Of a stretch of 52,048 nt of DNA, positions 7,097 to 16,183 are shown in pieces. Origin of the DNA: JAZSNL01 sp045536365 (GTDB taxonomy: Bacteria > Bacillota_I > Bacilli_A > ML615J-28 > CAG-313); NCBI GenBank assembly GCA_045536365.1, contig JAZSNL010000033.1, forward strand, positions 1 to 52,048. Reading direction: 5' to 3'. The notes beneath the pieces were generated by a model. It saw nothing but the letters and a program-made list of their open reading frames with translations, made no database searches and was not told the origin of the DNA. Made by a program: the position numbers and the translations under genes. Every line of letters starts with the position of its first letter. Position 1 is the stretch's first letter.

Positions 7097-10000
7097 ATGA
7101 AAAATATTAGAAAAATATTTGTAATAACTTTGGTTTTATTTTTATCTATTTTAGTTTCTTGTAAGAAAAATAAAACAAAGTTAGAAGAAGTAACATTTAA
7201 TAATATGATTACTTCAATGGTTAAGGGTGATGAATTTGTTGTTGATCATTCTAAACAAGAAGGCGTGACTGCTACTTTTACAAGTTCTAATAGTAATGTT
7301 GCGGTAGTAGAAGGTAATAAAGTTACTGCTGTTGGTATTGGTAGTTTTACTCTTACCGGAACATTCAAATTAGGTGAACAATCTAAGAATTATGAATTTG
7401 TTATTGAAGTAAAAGGTAAAGAATATGGCATCAAATATGAATTAAATGATGGTGTTTTACCTGAAGGTTATGTTGATAAGTATGTAGAAGGTGTTGGTGT
7501 AGTTTTACCTACTCCTACACAAGAAGGTTATAATTTCTTAGGATGGAGTTTAGAAGATGGTTCTACTGATTTTATAACTGAAATTAGTTCTACACAAGAA
7601 GGTGAAGTTACAGTATATGCTTCATGGAGTAAAATTCCTGTTTATGGTAAGATTACTTACCATTTAAATGGTGGGGAAAATGCAGAAAATGCACCTACTT
7701 CATATGAAGTTGGTAAAGGTCTTACTCTTCCTACTCCTACAAAAGAAGGATATGATTTCTTAGGATGGACTAAGTCTAGTTCTTCAACAAATTATATTTT
7801 TGAACTTACTGAAAGTCAAACTGGCGATGTTAATTTATATGCAAAATGGAAAGTTCAAATCATTATGAGTAAGATTACTTACGAATTAAATGGTGGAACT
7901 CTTGATGAAAAAGTAGATGAATATCAAGAAGGTGTTGGTGTAAATCTTCCTGTTCCTACAATGAAAGGATATGTATTCTTAGGATGGAGTTTAGAAGAAG
8001 GTTCTACATCTTATATTGAAAAGATTTCTAGTTCACAAAAAGGTGATGTTACTGTTTATGCTAATTGGGAAGAGTATGTTGAACCTGAAGTTGGAGATCC
8101 TTTTAGTATTTCATTTGAATTAAATGGCGGTGCTTGGACTTGGAGTGCTGGTACAGTTAGTAATCCAGCTGGTGGTATTGATAGTGTTTCAGATTTACCT
8201 GAAATTTTCATGGCTGATTTCTATAGTTATTTATTTGAAAATGATTTATTAGGTTCTAGCAAGGTTGCAGAAAAACTTCGTGTTTCTACTTGGGCTGGAT
8301 TTAGTGCTAAGTATGGTGACCCTGTTGCGTGGTATAATGCAACATCTACTGGTGGATATAGTGCAGCTGATGGATATAGTGAATTATTCTTTGATAGTGT
8401 TAATGGTTATGAAGCTGTAGGTGGTTTCTTAGGTACTAGTCCTTATAAAGAAAAATATGCAAATGTTACTAAGCATATGATTCAATTAACTGTTGCAAGA
8501 TATTCAATCGCTACAACATCTACTAATTTCAAAGGTGCTTGTGGTTTCGTTCTTGATGGATATTTCTATGGTACTCAAGGTTTACTTGCTTCTAGCAAAC
8601 CTAATTATGAAACATTTAATGCTTTACGTGAAACTATTCCTACTCCTACAGTTGGATATGATGGCAGTTCTTCATCAACTAATGAATATTTAGTATCTAG
8701 TGGTATTGTTGGTACTGCTGTTAAATTAGTTGCTCCTGTTAAAGCTGGTTATATGTTCTTAGGTTGGTTTACTAATCCTGAGTTAACTGGAGAAAAAGTT
8801 ACATCTGTATCTCAAGGTTGTACTTTATATGCATCATGGTATGATTTAAATGGCGCTGCTCCTGTTTATAAAATTAATTATGTTTTAAATGGTGGTACTA
8901 ATGCAGAAGAAGCTCCAGAACAATTTGCTTTTGGTTTTGGTGTTGAATTGGTAAAACCTACTAGAGCTGGTTATACATTTACTGGTTGGTCTACTGATAA
9001 AGATGGTAATAATTTAATTACTGAAATTCATCGTTTAACAAGTTCTGATGTAACTGTTTACGCAAACTGGGTTGAAGGTGAAGAAAAAATTTATAAGATT
9101 ACTTATAATTATACAGATGGTAAATTACCTACAAATACTCCAAAAACAGTAGAAGAAGTTATTGAATATGTTTTAACTTCATATTATAATTGGTTACAAC
9201 CAAAAGATAGTTATGAAACTTTCAAGACAAAAGTTACTAATGATTGGATGACTAATCAAAATCAAAACACTTATAAATTCTATAAACAAAATGGTAAGGA
9301 TACTATTGATGAAGGTTACTTCGTAAATGCATCTGAAAACTTTGAAGAATGGAATGCATGGTTTACAGTTTTTGATGCTCAAGTTACTGCAGCTAATGGT
9401 GCACAAAATGCATGGAATAGTTATGTTGGTATTTTAAGACTTGGTCAATGGTTAGCTGGAAAAGCTCCAACAACTTGGAAACCAGCTATGAATGATGCTT
9501 TAATAGCCGCAACTCATATTAAGATTCCTCTAATTACTGAATATGAATTAGGTGATTCATTTGATCTTCCTGAATTAGTTATTGAAGATGGTCGTACATT
9601 CTTAGGTTGGTATGATCAAAATGGTAATAAAGTTGAAAAGATTTATTCTAATACTGAAGGTAATTTAGTATTAACTGCAAAATGGAGTGAAGCTATTCCT
9701 GTAGAATCATTCCAAGTTACAAATGAAATTGAGAGATTATTAAAACTTTCTGAACATCAATTATTATGGGTTGTTGGTCCAGAAAATGCAACATTCAAAA
9801 AAGTTACATTTGAGTCAACTAATACTAATGTCTTAACAGTTTCTGCAAATGGTTTAATTAAAGCTGTTAATACTGGTACTGCATCTGTATTAATTACTGT
9901 TCATGGTAATACTTCATTAAATATGGAATTAGCAATAGAAGTGTATGTTGATCCGTATATTGATGGACAATTTGTTACTCAATCATATGTTGTTAAAAAT

Positions 10001-11290
10001 GAAACAATTGAACTTAATGCGGTGTTAGTAGGAGATTTATCTGATGCTTTAGTATGGAAATCAAAAACTCCTGAAATTGCGGAAGTAACAAATGACGGTA
10101 TTGTTAAAGGATTAAAAGAAGGATTAGCTGAAATTGTAGTTTATTGTGAAGAACATGAAGAGATTTCATTTACTTTCTATGTAACTGTATTAGATAGTGC
10201 TCCTTCTGATATGTTAAAATTATTAGTAGAGAGTAATAATAGTGAAATTTATACTAAGAATCATTTATTAATCGGTATAAAAATAGGTTCTGATGGTGCT
10301 TATTATGCTGATATTGTAGGTAGTGTTTCTAAATTATTATTTGAAGATTATAAAGTATATGATCAATATTATCTTGCAAATCCTAATAATGCATCTGCAT
10401 TTAATGGTGATGGTATTGGTGGAGTTGATTTCATTACTGTTCACTATGCAGCAGATATGCCTTACTCAGCATCAGCAATGTATAATGGTGGTAAGAATTT
10501 AGCTTCTTATAATAAATCATGTAATGAAAGTGGAACTCAAGCTTCATGGCATTATAGTGTTGGTAATGATGGTATCTGGGCTTCACAAACTGAATCTAAA
10601 GGTGCATGGCATGCCGGTGCAAGTAAGAAAATGACTTGGACTGATAGTGGTCTTACAACTGCACAAGTTGGAGATGATTTATATACTACAGATGTAACAC
10701 TTGGTAGTGATGGCTATTTCTATATTAAAGGTGTTAAAACAACTGTTGAAAATACAACAACATCTACAAAATTAAATGGTATGGGCTTAGGTGTTAAAGT
10801 TGTGGGTGATAAAGTTTACTTAGGTGGACATTATTATAACTCAAGTTATCAATATATTTCTTCTACAGGTGGTAATAATAACTCAATTGGTATGGAAACA
10901 TCAGTAAGAGAAGGATCTGACTTATGGTTAACATGGCAATACACTGCTCAACTTTGTGCAAAACTTCTTATTAAATATCAATTACCTCTTAACAGACTTG
11001 TAGGTCATCATTTCTTCTCAGGTAAATGGTGTCCGCAACCAATGTTAGAAAATGATTTAGAAATTTGGTATGAATTTGTAGAACTTACAAGACAACAAAT
11101 GGATTTATATAATAATTATAGTAATTATACTTTATCATTTGATTCTTCTAGTTCATACTTAAAAGATAATGGTCGTGTAAGCGCATTACCTGGTTATCCT
11201 GAATGTGTAACTTATACTGTAACTTATAGTGATGGTAATAGTACTAAAACTGTTACATTATCTTCTATTCTACCTGGTTATCTTGAATAA
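7097..11290 (+). CDS. 1397-residue surface lipoprotein: Ig-like and InlB-type repeats with C-terminal peptidoglycan amidase
   Basis: The lipobox LVSC puts the lipidated Cys at residue 22. In order: a Big_2-like Ig domain (about 30-107); InlB B-type (Flg_new) repeats at about 112-177, 186-251, 259-324, 592-658, each with the Y-x-F-L-G-W core and a YA-x-W end; two larger inserted modules (about 345-545 and 672-830) that interrupt such repeats; two further Big_2-like domains (about 868-1032); and an Amidase_2/PGRP-like domain (about 1060-1325). In the last, VHYAA (His1116), SWHYSV (His1152), WHAG (His1172) and GHHFFSGKWC (His1304/1305, Lys1310, Cys1312) look like the zinc and catalytic residues of N-acetylmuramoyl-L-alanine amidases. 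AGAAGGAG sits 6 bases before the ATG. A wall-cutting enzyme presented on a long stalk is the likeliest role; remodelling or attack on neighbours cannot be told apart. Confidence 0.85.
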   Translation: MKNIRKIFVITLVLFLSILVSCKKNKTKLEEVTFNNMITSMVKGDEFVVDHSKQEGVTATFTSSNSNVAVVEGNKVTAVGIGSFTLTGTFKLGEQSKNYEFVIEVKGKEYGIKYELNDGVLPEGYVDKYVEGVGVVLPTPTQEGYNFLGWSLEDGSTDFITEISSTQEGEVTVYASWSKIPVYGKITYHLNGGENAENAPTSYEVGKGLTLPTPTKEGYDFLGWTKSSSSTNYIFELTESQTGDVNLYAKWKVQIIMSKITYELNGGTLDEKVDEYQEGVGVNLPVPTMKGYVFLGWSLEEGSTSYIEKISSSQKGDVTVYANWEEYVEPEVGDPFSISFELNGGAWTWSAGTVSNPAGGIDSVSDLPEIFMADFYSYLFENDLLGSSKVAEKLRVSTWAGFSAKYGDPVAWYNATSTGGYSAADGYSELFFDSVNGYEAVGGFLGTSPYKEKYANVTKHMIQLTVARYSIATTSTNFKGACGFVLDGYFYGTQGLLASSKPNYETFNALRETIPTPTVGYDGSSSSTNEYLVSSGIVGTAVKLVAPVKAGYMFLGWFTNPELTGEKVTSVSQGCTLYASWYDLNGAAPVYKINYVLNGGTNAEEAPEQFAFGFGVELVKPTRAGYTFTGWSTDKDGNNLITEIHRLTSSDVTVYANWVEGEEKIYKITYNYTDGKLPTNTPKTVEEVIEYVLTSYYNWLQPKDSYETFKTKVTNDWMTNQNQNTYKFYKQNGKDTIDEGYFVNASENFEEWNAWFTVFDAQVTAANGAQNAWNSYVGILRLGQWLAGKAPTTWKPAMNDALIAATHIKIPLITEYELGDSFDLPELVIEDGRTFLGWYDQNGNKVEKIYSNTEGNLVLTAKWSEAIPVESFQVTNEIERLLKLSEHQLLWVVGPENATFKKVTFESTNTNVLTVSANGLIKAVNTGTASVLITVHGNTSLNMELAIEVYVDPYIDGQFVTQSYVVKNETIELNAVLVGDLSDALVWKSKTPEIAEVTNDGIVKGLKEGLAEIVVYCEEHEEISFTFYVTVLDSAPSDMLKLLVESNNSEIYTKNHLLIGIKIGSDGAYYADIVGSVSKLLFEDYKVYDQYYLANPNNASAFNGDGIGGVDFITVHYAADMPYSASAMYNGGKNLASYNKSCNESGTQASWHYSVGNDGIWASQTESKGAWHAGASKKMTWTDSGLTTAQVGDDLYTTDVTLGSDGYFYIKGVKTTVENTTTSTKLNGMGLGVKVVGDKVYLGGHYYNSSYQYISSTGGNNNSIGMETSVREGSDLWLTWQYTAQLCAKLLIKYQLPLNRLVGHHFFSGKWCPQPMLENDLEIWYEFVELTRQQMDLYNNYSNYTLSFDSSSSYLKDNGRVSALPGYPECVTYTVTYSDGNSTKTVTLSSILPGYLE

Positions 11291-11292
11291 TT

Positions 11293-11317
11293 AAAAGGCC
11301 TTTTAGGCCTTTTTTAT
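11293..11317 (+). terminator. Rho-independent terminator
   Basis: AAAAGGCCT, loop TTT, AGGCCTTTT, then more T. Confidence 0.9.
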
Positions 11318-11392
11318 TTATTTTATTGATGACAAAAACATAAAAAAATGATATCATATTGTATAATATAGATGATGATAATAGAGGTTTTT

Positions 11393-12751
11393 ATGAAAAA
11401 TGAGTTTTTAGAAAAAGAATCTATAGGTAAATTATTATTTAAATTGTCATTACCTACAGTAGTAGCTCAATTAATAAATATGTTGTATAATTTAGTAGAC
11501 CGTATTTTTATTGGGCATATTGAAGGTATTGGTGATTTAGCGTTAACAGGTGTTGGTGTGTGTTTACCGCTTATAATGCTAGTTTCTGCTTTTGCTGCAT
11601 TAGTATCGGCTGGTGGTGCTCCAAGAGCATCTATTTTTATGGGGAAAAAAGATAATGATACTGCTGAAAAAATAATGGGGAATTGTTTTTTTATGCAAAT
11701 TATTATTTCTGTTATATTAACCGTTTGTTTACTTATATTTAATCGAGATTTATTAATGTTATTTGGAGCTAGTCAAAATACAATTGATTATGCGGTAGAA
11801 TATATGAGTGTTTATGCGTTAGGCACTATATTTGTTCAATTGACTTTAGGAATGAATTCATATATTACAGCACAAGGGTTTTCGAAGATTTCTATGTTAA
11901 CGGTTTTAATAGGAGCTGTTGTTAATATTATTTTGGATCCTATTTTTATTTATGGATTGAATATGGGAGTGTCTGGTGCTGCTTTTGCGACTATAATTTC
12001 GCAAACTGTATCATGTGTTTTTGTTGTTTTATTTTTATTTAGTAAAAGATCTGTTTTGAAATTAAAAATATCTAATTTTAAACTAGATGGTAAAATTTTA
12101 TTTCCTTGTCTTTTATTAGGGCTTGCTCCTTTTATTATGCAAGCTAGTGAAAGTGTAATTGTAGTTTTGTTTAATTCTTCTTTACAAAAATATGGTGGTG
12201 ATATTGCTGTAGGGGCGATGACGGTTTTATCTAGTGTAATGCAGTTTGCAATGTTACCTTTACAGGGTTTTGCACAAGGAGCACAACCGATATCTAGTTA
12301 TAATTATGGAGCTAGAAACGTTGAGAGAGTTGTTAAAACTTTTAAATTATTGTTAATTATTTGTTTAGTTTATTCAACGACTTTATATGCGTTTGTTATG
12401 TGTTGTCCTCGAGTGTTTGTTTCTATGTTTACGGATAAAGTAGAATTAATTGATTTTACTGTTTTAGCTTTGAGAAGGTATTTTGCGGTATTGTTTGTCT
12501 TTGGTGCGCAAATTGCTTGTCAGATGACTTTTGTTTCTACTGGTAATGCTAAGTCTTCAATTATGGTGGCTTGTGTGAGGAAGTTTGTTTTATTATTACC
12601 ATTAATTTATATTATGCCTATATTAATGGAAAATAAGACTATGGCTGTTTATACTGCAGAGCCTGTTGCTGATTTTCTTGCTGTAACTTTTACGGTGATA
12701 TTGTTTGCATTTCAATTTAAAAAATCTATAAAATTAATTGAAAAAAATTAA
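11393..12751 (+). CDS. MATE-family multidrug/sodium efflux transporter
   Basis: A 452-residue protein with about 12 membrane segments in two repeats. It opens with the family's typical KLLFKLSLPTVVAQLINMLY and DRIFIGHIEGIGDLALTGVG, and holds GFAQGAQPISSYNYGA in the second half, both hallmarks of the DinF/NorM-like subgroup of MATE antiporters. Members expel cationic compounds in exchange for sodium or protons. ATG 11393 is chosen because AGAGG lies 5 bases ahead. An in-frame ATG at 11372 would fall at the predicted transcription start (TATAAT at 11362-11367), so it is unlikely. Single-gene unit. Confidence 0.92.
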   Translation: MKNEFLEKESIGKLLFKLSLPTVVAQLINMLYNLVDRIFIGHIEGIGDLALTGVGVCLPLIMLVSAFAALVSAGGAPRASIFMGKKDNDTAEKIMGNCFFMQIIISVILTVCLLIFNRDLLMLFGASQNTIDYAVEYMSVYALGTIFVQLTLGMNSYITAQGFSKISMLTVLIGAVVNIILDPIFIYGLNMGVSGAAFATIISQTVSCVFVVLFLFSKRSVLKLKISNFKLDGKILFPCLLLGLAPFIMQASESVIVVLFNSSLQKYGGDIAVGAMTVLSSVMQFAMLPLQGFAQGAQPISSYNYGARNVERVVKTFKLLLIICLVYSTTLYAFVMCCPRVFVSMFTDKVELIDFTVLALRRYFAVLFVFGAQIACQMTFVSTGNAKSSIMVACVRKFVLLLPLIYIMPILMENKTMAVYTAEPVADFLAVTFTVILFAFQFKKSIKLIEKN

Positions 12752-12814
12752 ATGCATTTCACATATATAAAAATGCATTCTAATAGAAATAGTATTTTAA
12801 TGAAAATTAAAAAG

Positions 12815-12823
12815 TGGTATAAT
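12815..12823 (+). promoter_or_regulatory. extended -10 of the YwaF-like gene
   Basis: TGG followed by TATAAT (12818-12823). Only a weak TTTTAA is present at the -35 position. Confidence 0.5.
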
Positions 12824-12851
12824 TTTTATAACGAAACAAGAGGTGAAAATT

Positions 12852-13541
12852 ATGCCAGAATTATGGGGTCTTGAACATATAACTTATATTATAGTATCAA
12901 CAATTATTGGGGCTAGTGTTTTATTATTGTCATTTTTGTTTATTAAAAATGAAAAAGGAAGAGTTATTGTATTAAAAATACTAGCAGGATTATTATTTAT
13001 TTCAATATTAACTAATCGATTATCACAAGTATTTAGATATGAAACAGTTAGATGGTATTGTATTATTCCAGATAGTTTTTGTGGTATGACTAGTTTAGTT
13101 TTATCACTTGGGGTTTTATTTGGTAAAAAGGATAATGTAATATTACATTTTGGATGGTTGTTAGGGCTATTTGGTGGAATTTCTACGGTTATTTATGCAA
13201 CTTTTGTTGGACAAGCACCATCGATTTTCTATATTCCAACAATATCAGGTTTATTACATCATAGTTTTTCTGCTATGTTAGTGGTAGCGGTTTTAATGTT
13301 TGGTTATATGAAGATTACATATAAAAAGTGGTATTGTACTTTCTTTGGATTAACTTGTTATATGACGCTTGGAGCTTTTTTAATGCACACGTTTAACTTA
13401 AGTGATGCTTTTCATATTGCTGAACCGTTAATATCAGGTACTCCTCTTACTGCATGGGTTATGGCTCCTATGTATGCGGTGGGGTATGCGGTGATAGTAT
13501 TGTTAATTGAAGTGTTTAGAAAAAATAAAAAACAATCATAA
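12852..13541 (+). CDS. integral membrane protein, YwaF/TMEM164-like
   Basis: A 229-residue protein with six or seven predicted membrane segments. It resembles the YwaF (TIGR02206) group in its layout: an N-terminal WGLEHITYI segment, a central CIIPDSFCGMTSLVLSLGV with polar residues in the membrane, a glycine-rich FGWLLGLFGG helix, and SGLLHHSFSA. The family's function is not established. ATG 12852 is preferred over the in-frame GTG at 12843, since that GTG is itself part of the AGAGGTG ribosome binding site. It ends inside a palindromic terminator shared with the convergent leucine-rich-repeat gene. The assignment is from layout and may be wrong. Confidence 0.6.
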   Translation: MPELWGLEHITYIIVSTIIGASVLLLSFLFIKNEKGRVIVLKILAGLLFISILTNRLSQVFRYETVRWYCIIPDSFCGMTSLVLSLGVLFGKKDNVILHFGWLLGLFGGISTVIYATFVGQAPSIFYIPTISGLLHHSFSAMLVVAVLMFGYMKITYKKWYCTFFGLTCYMTLGAFLMHTFNLSDAFHIAEPLISGTPLTAWVMAPMYAVGYAVIVLLIEVFRKNKKQS

Positions 13542-13561
13542 GAATTCTTATGATTGTTTTT
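13528..13561. terminator. 34-bp perfect palindrome: bidirectional terminator carrying both stop codons
   Basis: Every base from 13528 to 13561 pairs around the central GAATTC. The TAA of the plus-strand gene (13539-13541) and the TAA of the minus-strand gene (13548-13550) lie at mirror positions, so both proteins end in the same residues, KQS. Confidence 0.92.
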
Positions 13562-14360
13562 CTTCATTTAGTAAGGGATTTTTAGATTCGTAGTGCCAAG
13601 TTCCTCTTTCAAGGAAAATATTTCCATACATACCATTGTAACCATAATCCATTTCGTATTTATTTGCTTTCGTACCTCCGTAATAAACATTCGTAATAGA
13701 AGAACAATCACCGAAAGCATAATCATCGATTACTTTTAAACCTTTTGGTAAATAAATAGTATGTAAACTTGTACACATTATAAAAGCTTCTTTACCAATA
13801 TGGGTTAAAGTTTCTGGTAATGAAACAATAGATAAACTATTGCATAATGCAAATGCATTTTTTCCTATATGAGTTATTCCTTCAGGTATGTAAATGGATT
13901 CGATATTATCACAATTAGTAAAAGTGTTATCTTTTATTTCTTTAATGTTTTTTGATAATTTAATTTCTTTTAATTTTTCGTTCCAAGAAAATGCGTTTTC
14001 TCCTAGAAAAGTAACTGAATCTGGAATAATTATCGAAGTAAGGTTAGAACATTGTGTAAAAGCCATATCACCAATATGCTTAAGATTATTTGGAAGATTA
14101 ATAGTACGTAATCCATAACAAAAGAAAAAAGCACAGTCATCTATCTTTGTTATTGTGTTAGGTAATTGTATTTCTTCTAAGGAATCACAATGAGAAAAAG
14201 CATGATTTTTAATAGTTGTTACTGGTAAAGAATTATAAGTTTCGGGAATAGTTATTTTAGTTAAATTATTAACTTTATCGTTTCTCTCAACTGAATAAGA
14301 TTTTTTATCAGTGTTTAAGATAAAAATTAATTCTTCATATTTATTTGTTGCGTCGTTCAT
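13548..14360 (-). CDS. cytoplasmic leucine-rich-repeat protein (BspA/LRR_5 type)
   Basis: A 270-residue protein. After a short N-terminal part it holds about eight 23-residue repeats of the LRR_5 form (I-x-x-x-A-F-x-x-C-x-x-L-x-x-I-x-L-P), for example IGKNAFALCNSLSIVSLPE and IGKEAFIMCTSLHTIYLPK. Most LRR_5 proteins of gut bacteria are secreted, but this one has no signal peptide, lipobox or membrane segment, so it is probably intracellular. The role would be protein binding; the partner is unknown. The start is well supported by AGAGGTGAT on the minus strand and an extended -10 promoter at 14383-14411. Confidence 0.88.
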   Translation of the reverse strand: MNDATNKYEELIFILNTDKKSYSVERNDKVNNLTKITIPETYNSLPVTTIKNHAFSHCDSLEEIQLPNTITKIDDCAFFFCYGLRTINLPNNLKHIGDMAFTQCSNLTSIIIPDSVTFLGENAFSWNEKLKEIKLSKNIKEIKDNTFTNCDNIESIYIPEGITHIGKNAFALCNSLSIVSLPETLTHIGKEAFIMCTSLHTIYLPKGLKVIDDYAFGDCSSITNVYYGGTKANKYEMDYGYNGMYGNIFLERGTWHYESKNPLLNEEKQS

Positions 14361-14382
14361 ACGATCACCTCTTTCTATTTAA

Positions 14383-14411
14383 ATTATATCATATACAATA
14401 AAAAAATTTAA
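14383..14411 (-). promoter_or_regulatory. promoter of the leucine-rich-repeat gene
   Basis: On the minus strand: TTAAAT, 17 bp, TATAAT preceded by TGA. It diverges from the pckA promoter about 50 bases away. Confidence 0.65.
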
Positions 14412-14461
14412 GTTAGAAAAATAAAAAAAATTATTATTATAATTTAAAAAAAATTATTTTA

Positions 14462-14470
14462 TGATATAAT
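14462..14470 (+). promoter_or_regulatory. extended -10 of pckA
   Basis: TGA and TATAAT (14465-14470), overlapping a second TATAAT-like box. It leaves an untranslated leader of about 95 bases before pckA. Confidence 0.6.
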
Positions 14471-14485
14471 ATATAATAGGAAAAA

Positions 14486-14587
14486 ATGGCAAGAGCTAAT
14501 ACTAAAATTTATATTGCAATTAGTTCCTACAATATAAAATTTAAAATCAAATCTAATAAAGAGGTGTGTAATTATGAAAACAATTGA
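14486..14587 (+). CDS. possible 33-codon leader reading frame overlapping the pckA start
   Basis: ATG 14486 opens a frame (MARANTKIYIAISSYNIKF...) that stops at TGA 14585-14587, 14 bases inside pckA and in another frame. Its ribosome binding site (AATAGG) is weak. It could be a leader peptide controlling pckA, or chance. Confidence 0.2.
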   Translation: MARANTKIYIAISSYNIKFKIKSNKEVCNYENN

Positions 14588-16178
14588 TTTAAGCAAATAT
14601 GGTATTATTGGCGCAAAAGAAGTTATCCATAATCCTTCTTATGAAGCATTATTCGAAGCTGAAACTGATCCTACATTAGAAGGATATGAAAAAGGACAAT
14701 TAACTGAACTTGGTGCTGTTAATGTAATGACAGGTGTTTATACTGGTCGTTCGCCTAAAGATAAATTCATCGTTATGGATGAAAACTCAAAAGATACAGT
14801 TTGGTGGACAAGCGATGAATTCAAAAATGATAATCATCCTTGTAGTGAAGAAACTTGGAAAGAATTAAAAGAAATCGCAGTTAAACAATTATCAGGTAAA
14901 AAACTTTATGTAGTTGACGTATTCTGCGGTGCTAATAAAGATACTAGAATGGCTATTAGATTTATTATGGAAGTTGCATGGCAAGCTCATTTTGTTACTA
15001 ATATGTTTATTAATCCAACTCCAGAAGAATTAGAAGAATTTGAACCTGATTTTGTATGTTATAATGCTTCTAAAGCAAAAGTTGAAAACTATAAAGAATT
15101 AGGATTAAATTCTGAAACAGCAGCAGCATTTAATATTACATCTCGTGAACAAGTTATTTTAAATACTTGGTACGGTGGTGAAATGAAAAAAGGTATGTTC
15201 TCAATGATGAACTATTACTTACCTCTTAAAGGTATGGCTTCAATGCATTGTAGTGCAAACACTGATATGAACGGTGAAAACACTGCATTATTCTTTGGTT
15301 TATCTGGAACAGGTAAAACTACTTTATCAACTGATCCTAAACGTTTATTAATCGGTGATGATGAACACGGATGGGATGATAAAGGTGTATTTAACTTTGA
15401 AGGCGGATGTTACGCTAAAGTTATTAACTTAGATAAAGATTCTGAACCTGATATTTATAGAGCAATTAAACGTAATGCGTTATTAGAAAACGTTACTGTT
15501 GATGCAGAAGGTAAATGTGATTTTGCTGATTCTTCAGTAACTGAAAATACACGTGTTTCTTATCCAATTGATCATATTGAAAAAATCGTTCGCCCTATTT
15601 CAGCTGCTCCAGCTGCTAAAAACGTTATCTTCCTTTCTGCAGATGCATTCGGCGTACTTCCTCCAGTTTCTGTATTAACTCCAGAACAAGCACAATACTA
15701 TTTCTTATCTGGATTTACTTCAAAATTAGCTGGTACAGAACGTGGAATTACTGAACCAACTCCTACTTTCTCTGCATGCTTCGGACAAGCATTCTTAGAA
15801 TTACATCCAACTAAATATGCAGAAGAATTAGTTAAGAAAATGGAAGCAAGTGGTGCTAAAGCATATCTTGTAAATACAGGATGGAATGGTACTGGCAAAC
15901 GTATTTCTATTAAAGATACAAGAGGTATTATTGATGCTATCTTAGATGGTTCAATCCTTAAAGCTGAAACAAAAGAAGTTCCTTACTTCAATTTATCAGT
16001 TCCTACTGAATTACCAGGTGTTGCAACTAACATTTTAGATCCTCGTGATACTTATGCAGATCCTGCTGAATGGGATGCAAAAGCTAGAGATTTAGCAAGT
16101 CGTTTCAATAAGAACTTTGTTAAATATACTGGTAATGAAGCTGGTAAAGCTTTAGTTAAAGCTGGTCCTCAACTATAA
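14574..16178 (+). CDS. pckA: phosphoenolpyruvate carboxykinase (ATP)
   Basis: A 534-residue enzyme of the ATP-dependent class, normal length. It interconverts oxaloacetate plus ATP with phosphoenolpyruvate, CO2 and ADP. Visible motifs: the Walker-type GLSGTGKTTLSTDP, then GDDEHGWDDKGVFNFEGGCYAK with metal- and substrate-binding residues, and the TGRSPKDKF segment near the N-terminus that binds oxaloacetate. GAGGTG precedes ATG 14574 at a good distance. Codon use is richer in C-ending codons than in neighbouring genes, as expected for a highly expressed gene. In fermenters the enzyme often runs towards oxaloacetate and gains ATP; the direction cannot be read from the sequence. Confidence 0.97.
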   Translation: MKTIDLSKYGIIGAKEVIHNPSYEALFEAETDPTLEGYEKGQLTELGAVNVMTGVYTGRSPKDKFIVMDENSKDTVWWTSDEFKNDNHPCSEETWKELKEIAVKQLSGKKLYVVDVFCGANKDTRMAIRFIMEVAWQAHFVTNMFINPTPEELEEFEPDFVCYNASKAKVENYKELGLNSETAAAFNITSREQVILNTWYGGEMKKGMFSMMNYYLPLKGMASMHCSANTDMNGENTALFFGLSGTGKTTLSTDPKRLLIGDDEHGWDDKGVFNFEGGCYAKVINLDKDSEPDIYRAIKRNALLENVTVDAEGKCDFADSSVTENTRVSYPIDHIEKIVRPISAAPAAKNVIFLSADAFGVLPPVSVLTPEQAQYYFLSGFTSKLAGTERGITEPTPTFSACFGQAFLELHPTKYAEELVKKMEASGAKAYLVNTGWNGTGKRISIKDTRGIIDAILDGSILKAETKEVPYFNLSVPTELPGVATNILDPRDTYADPAEWDAKARDLASRFNKNFVKYTGNEAGKALVKAGPQL

Positions 16179-16183
16179 TAATA

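Noticed and set aside
8493..8693. Small plus-strand frame inside the amidase gene
   Set aside because: It is in another frame of a well-supported gene and has no binding site; its composition is that of shifted codons.
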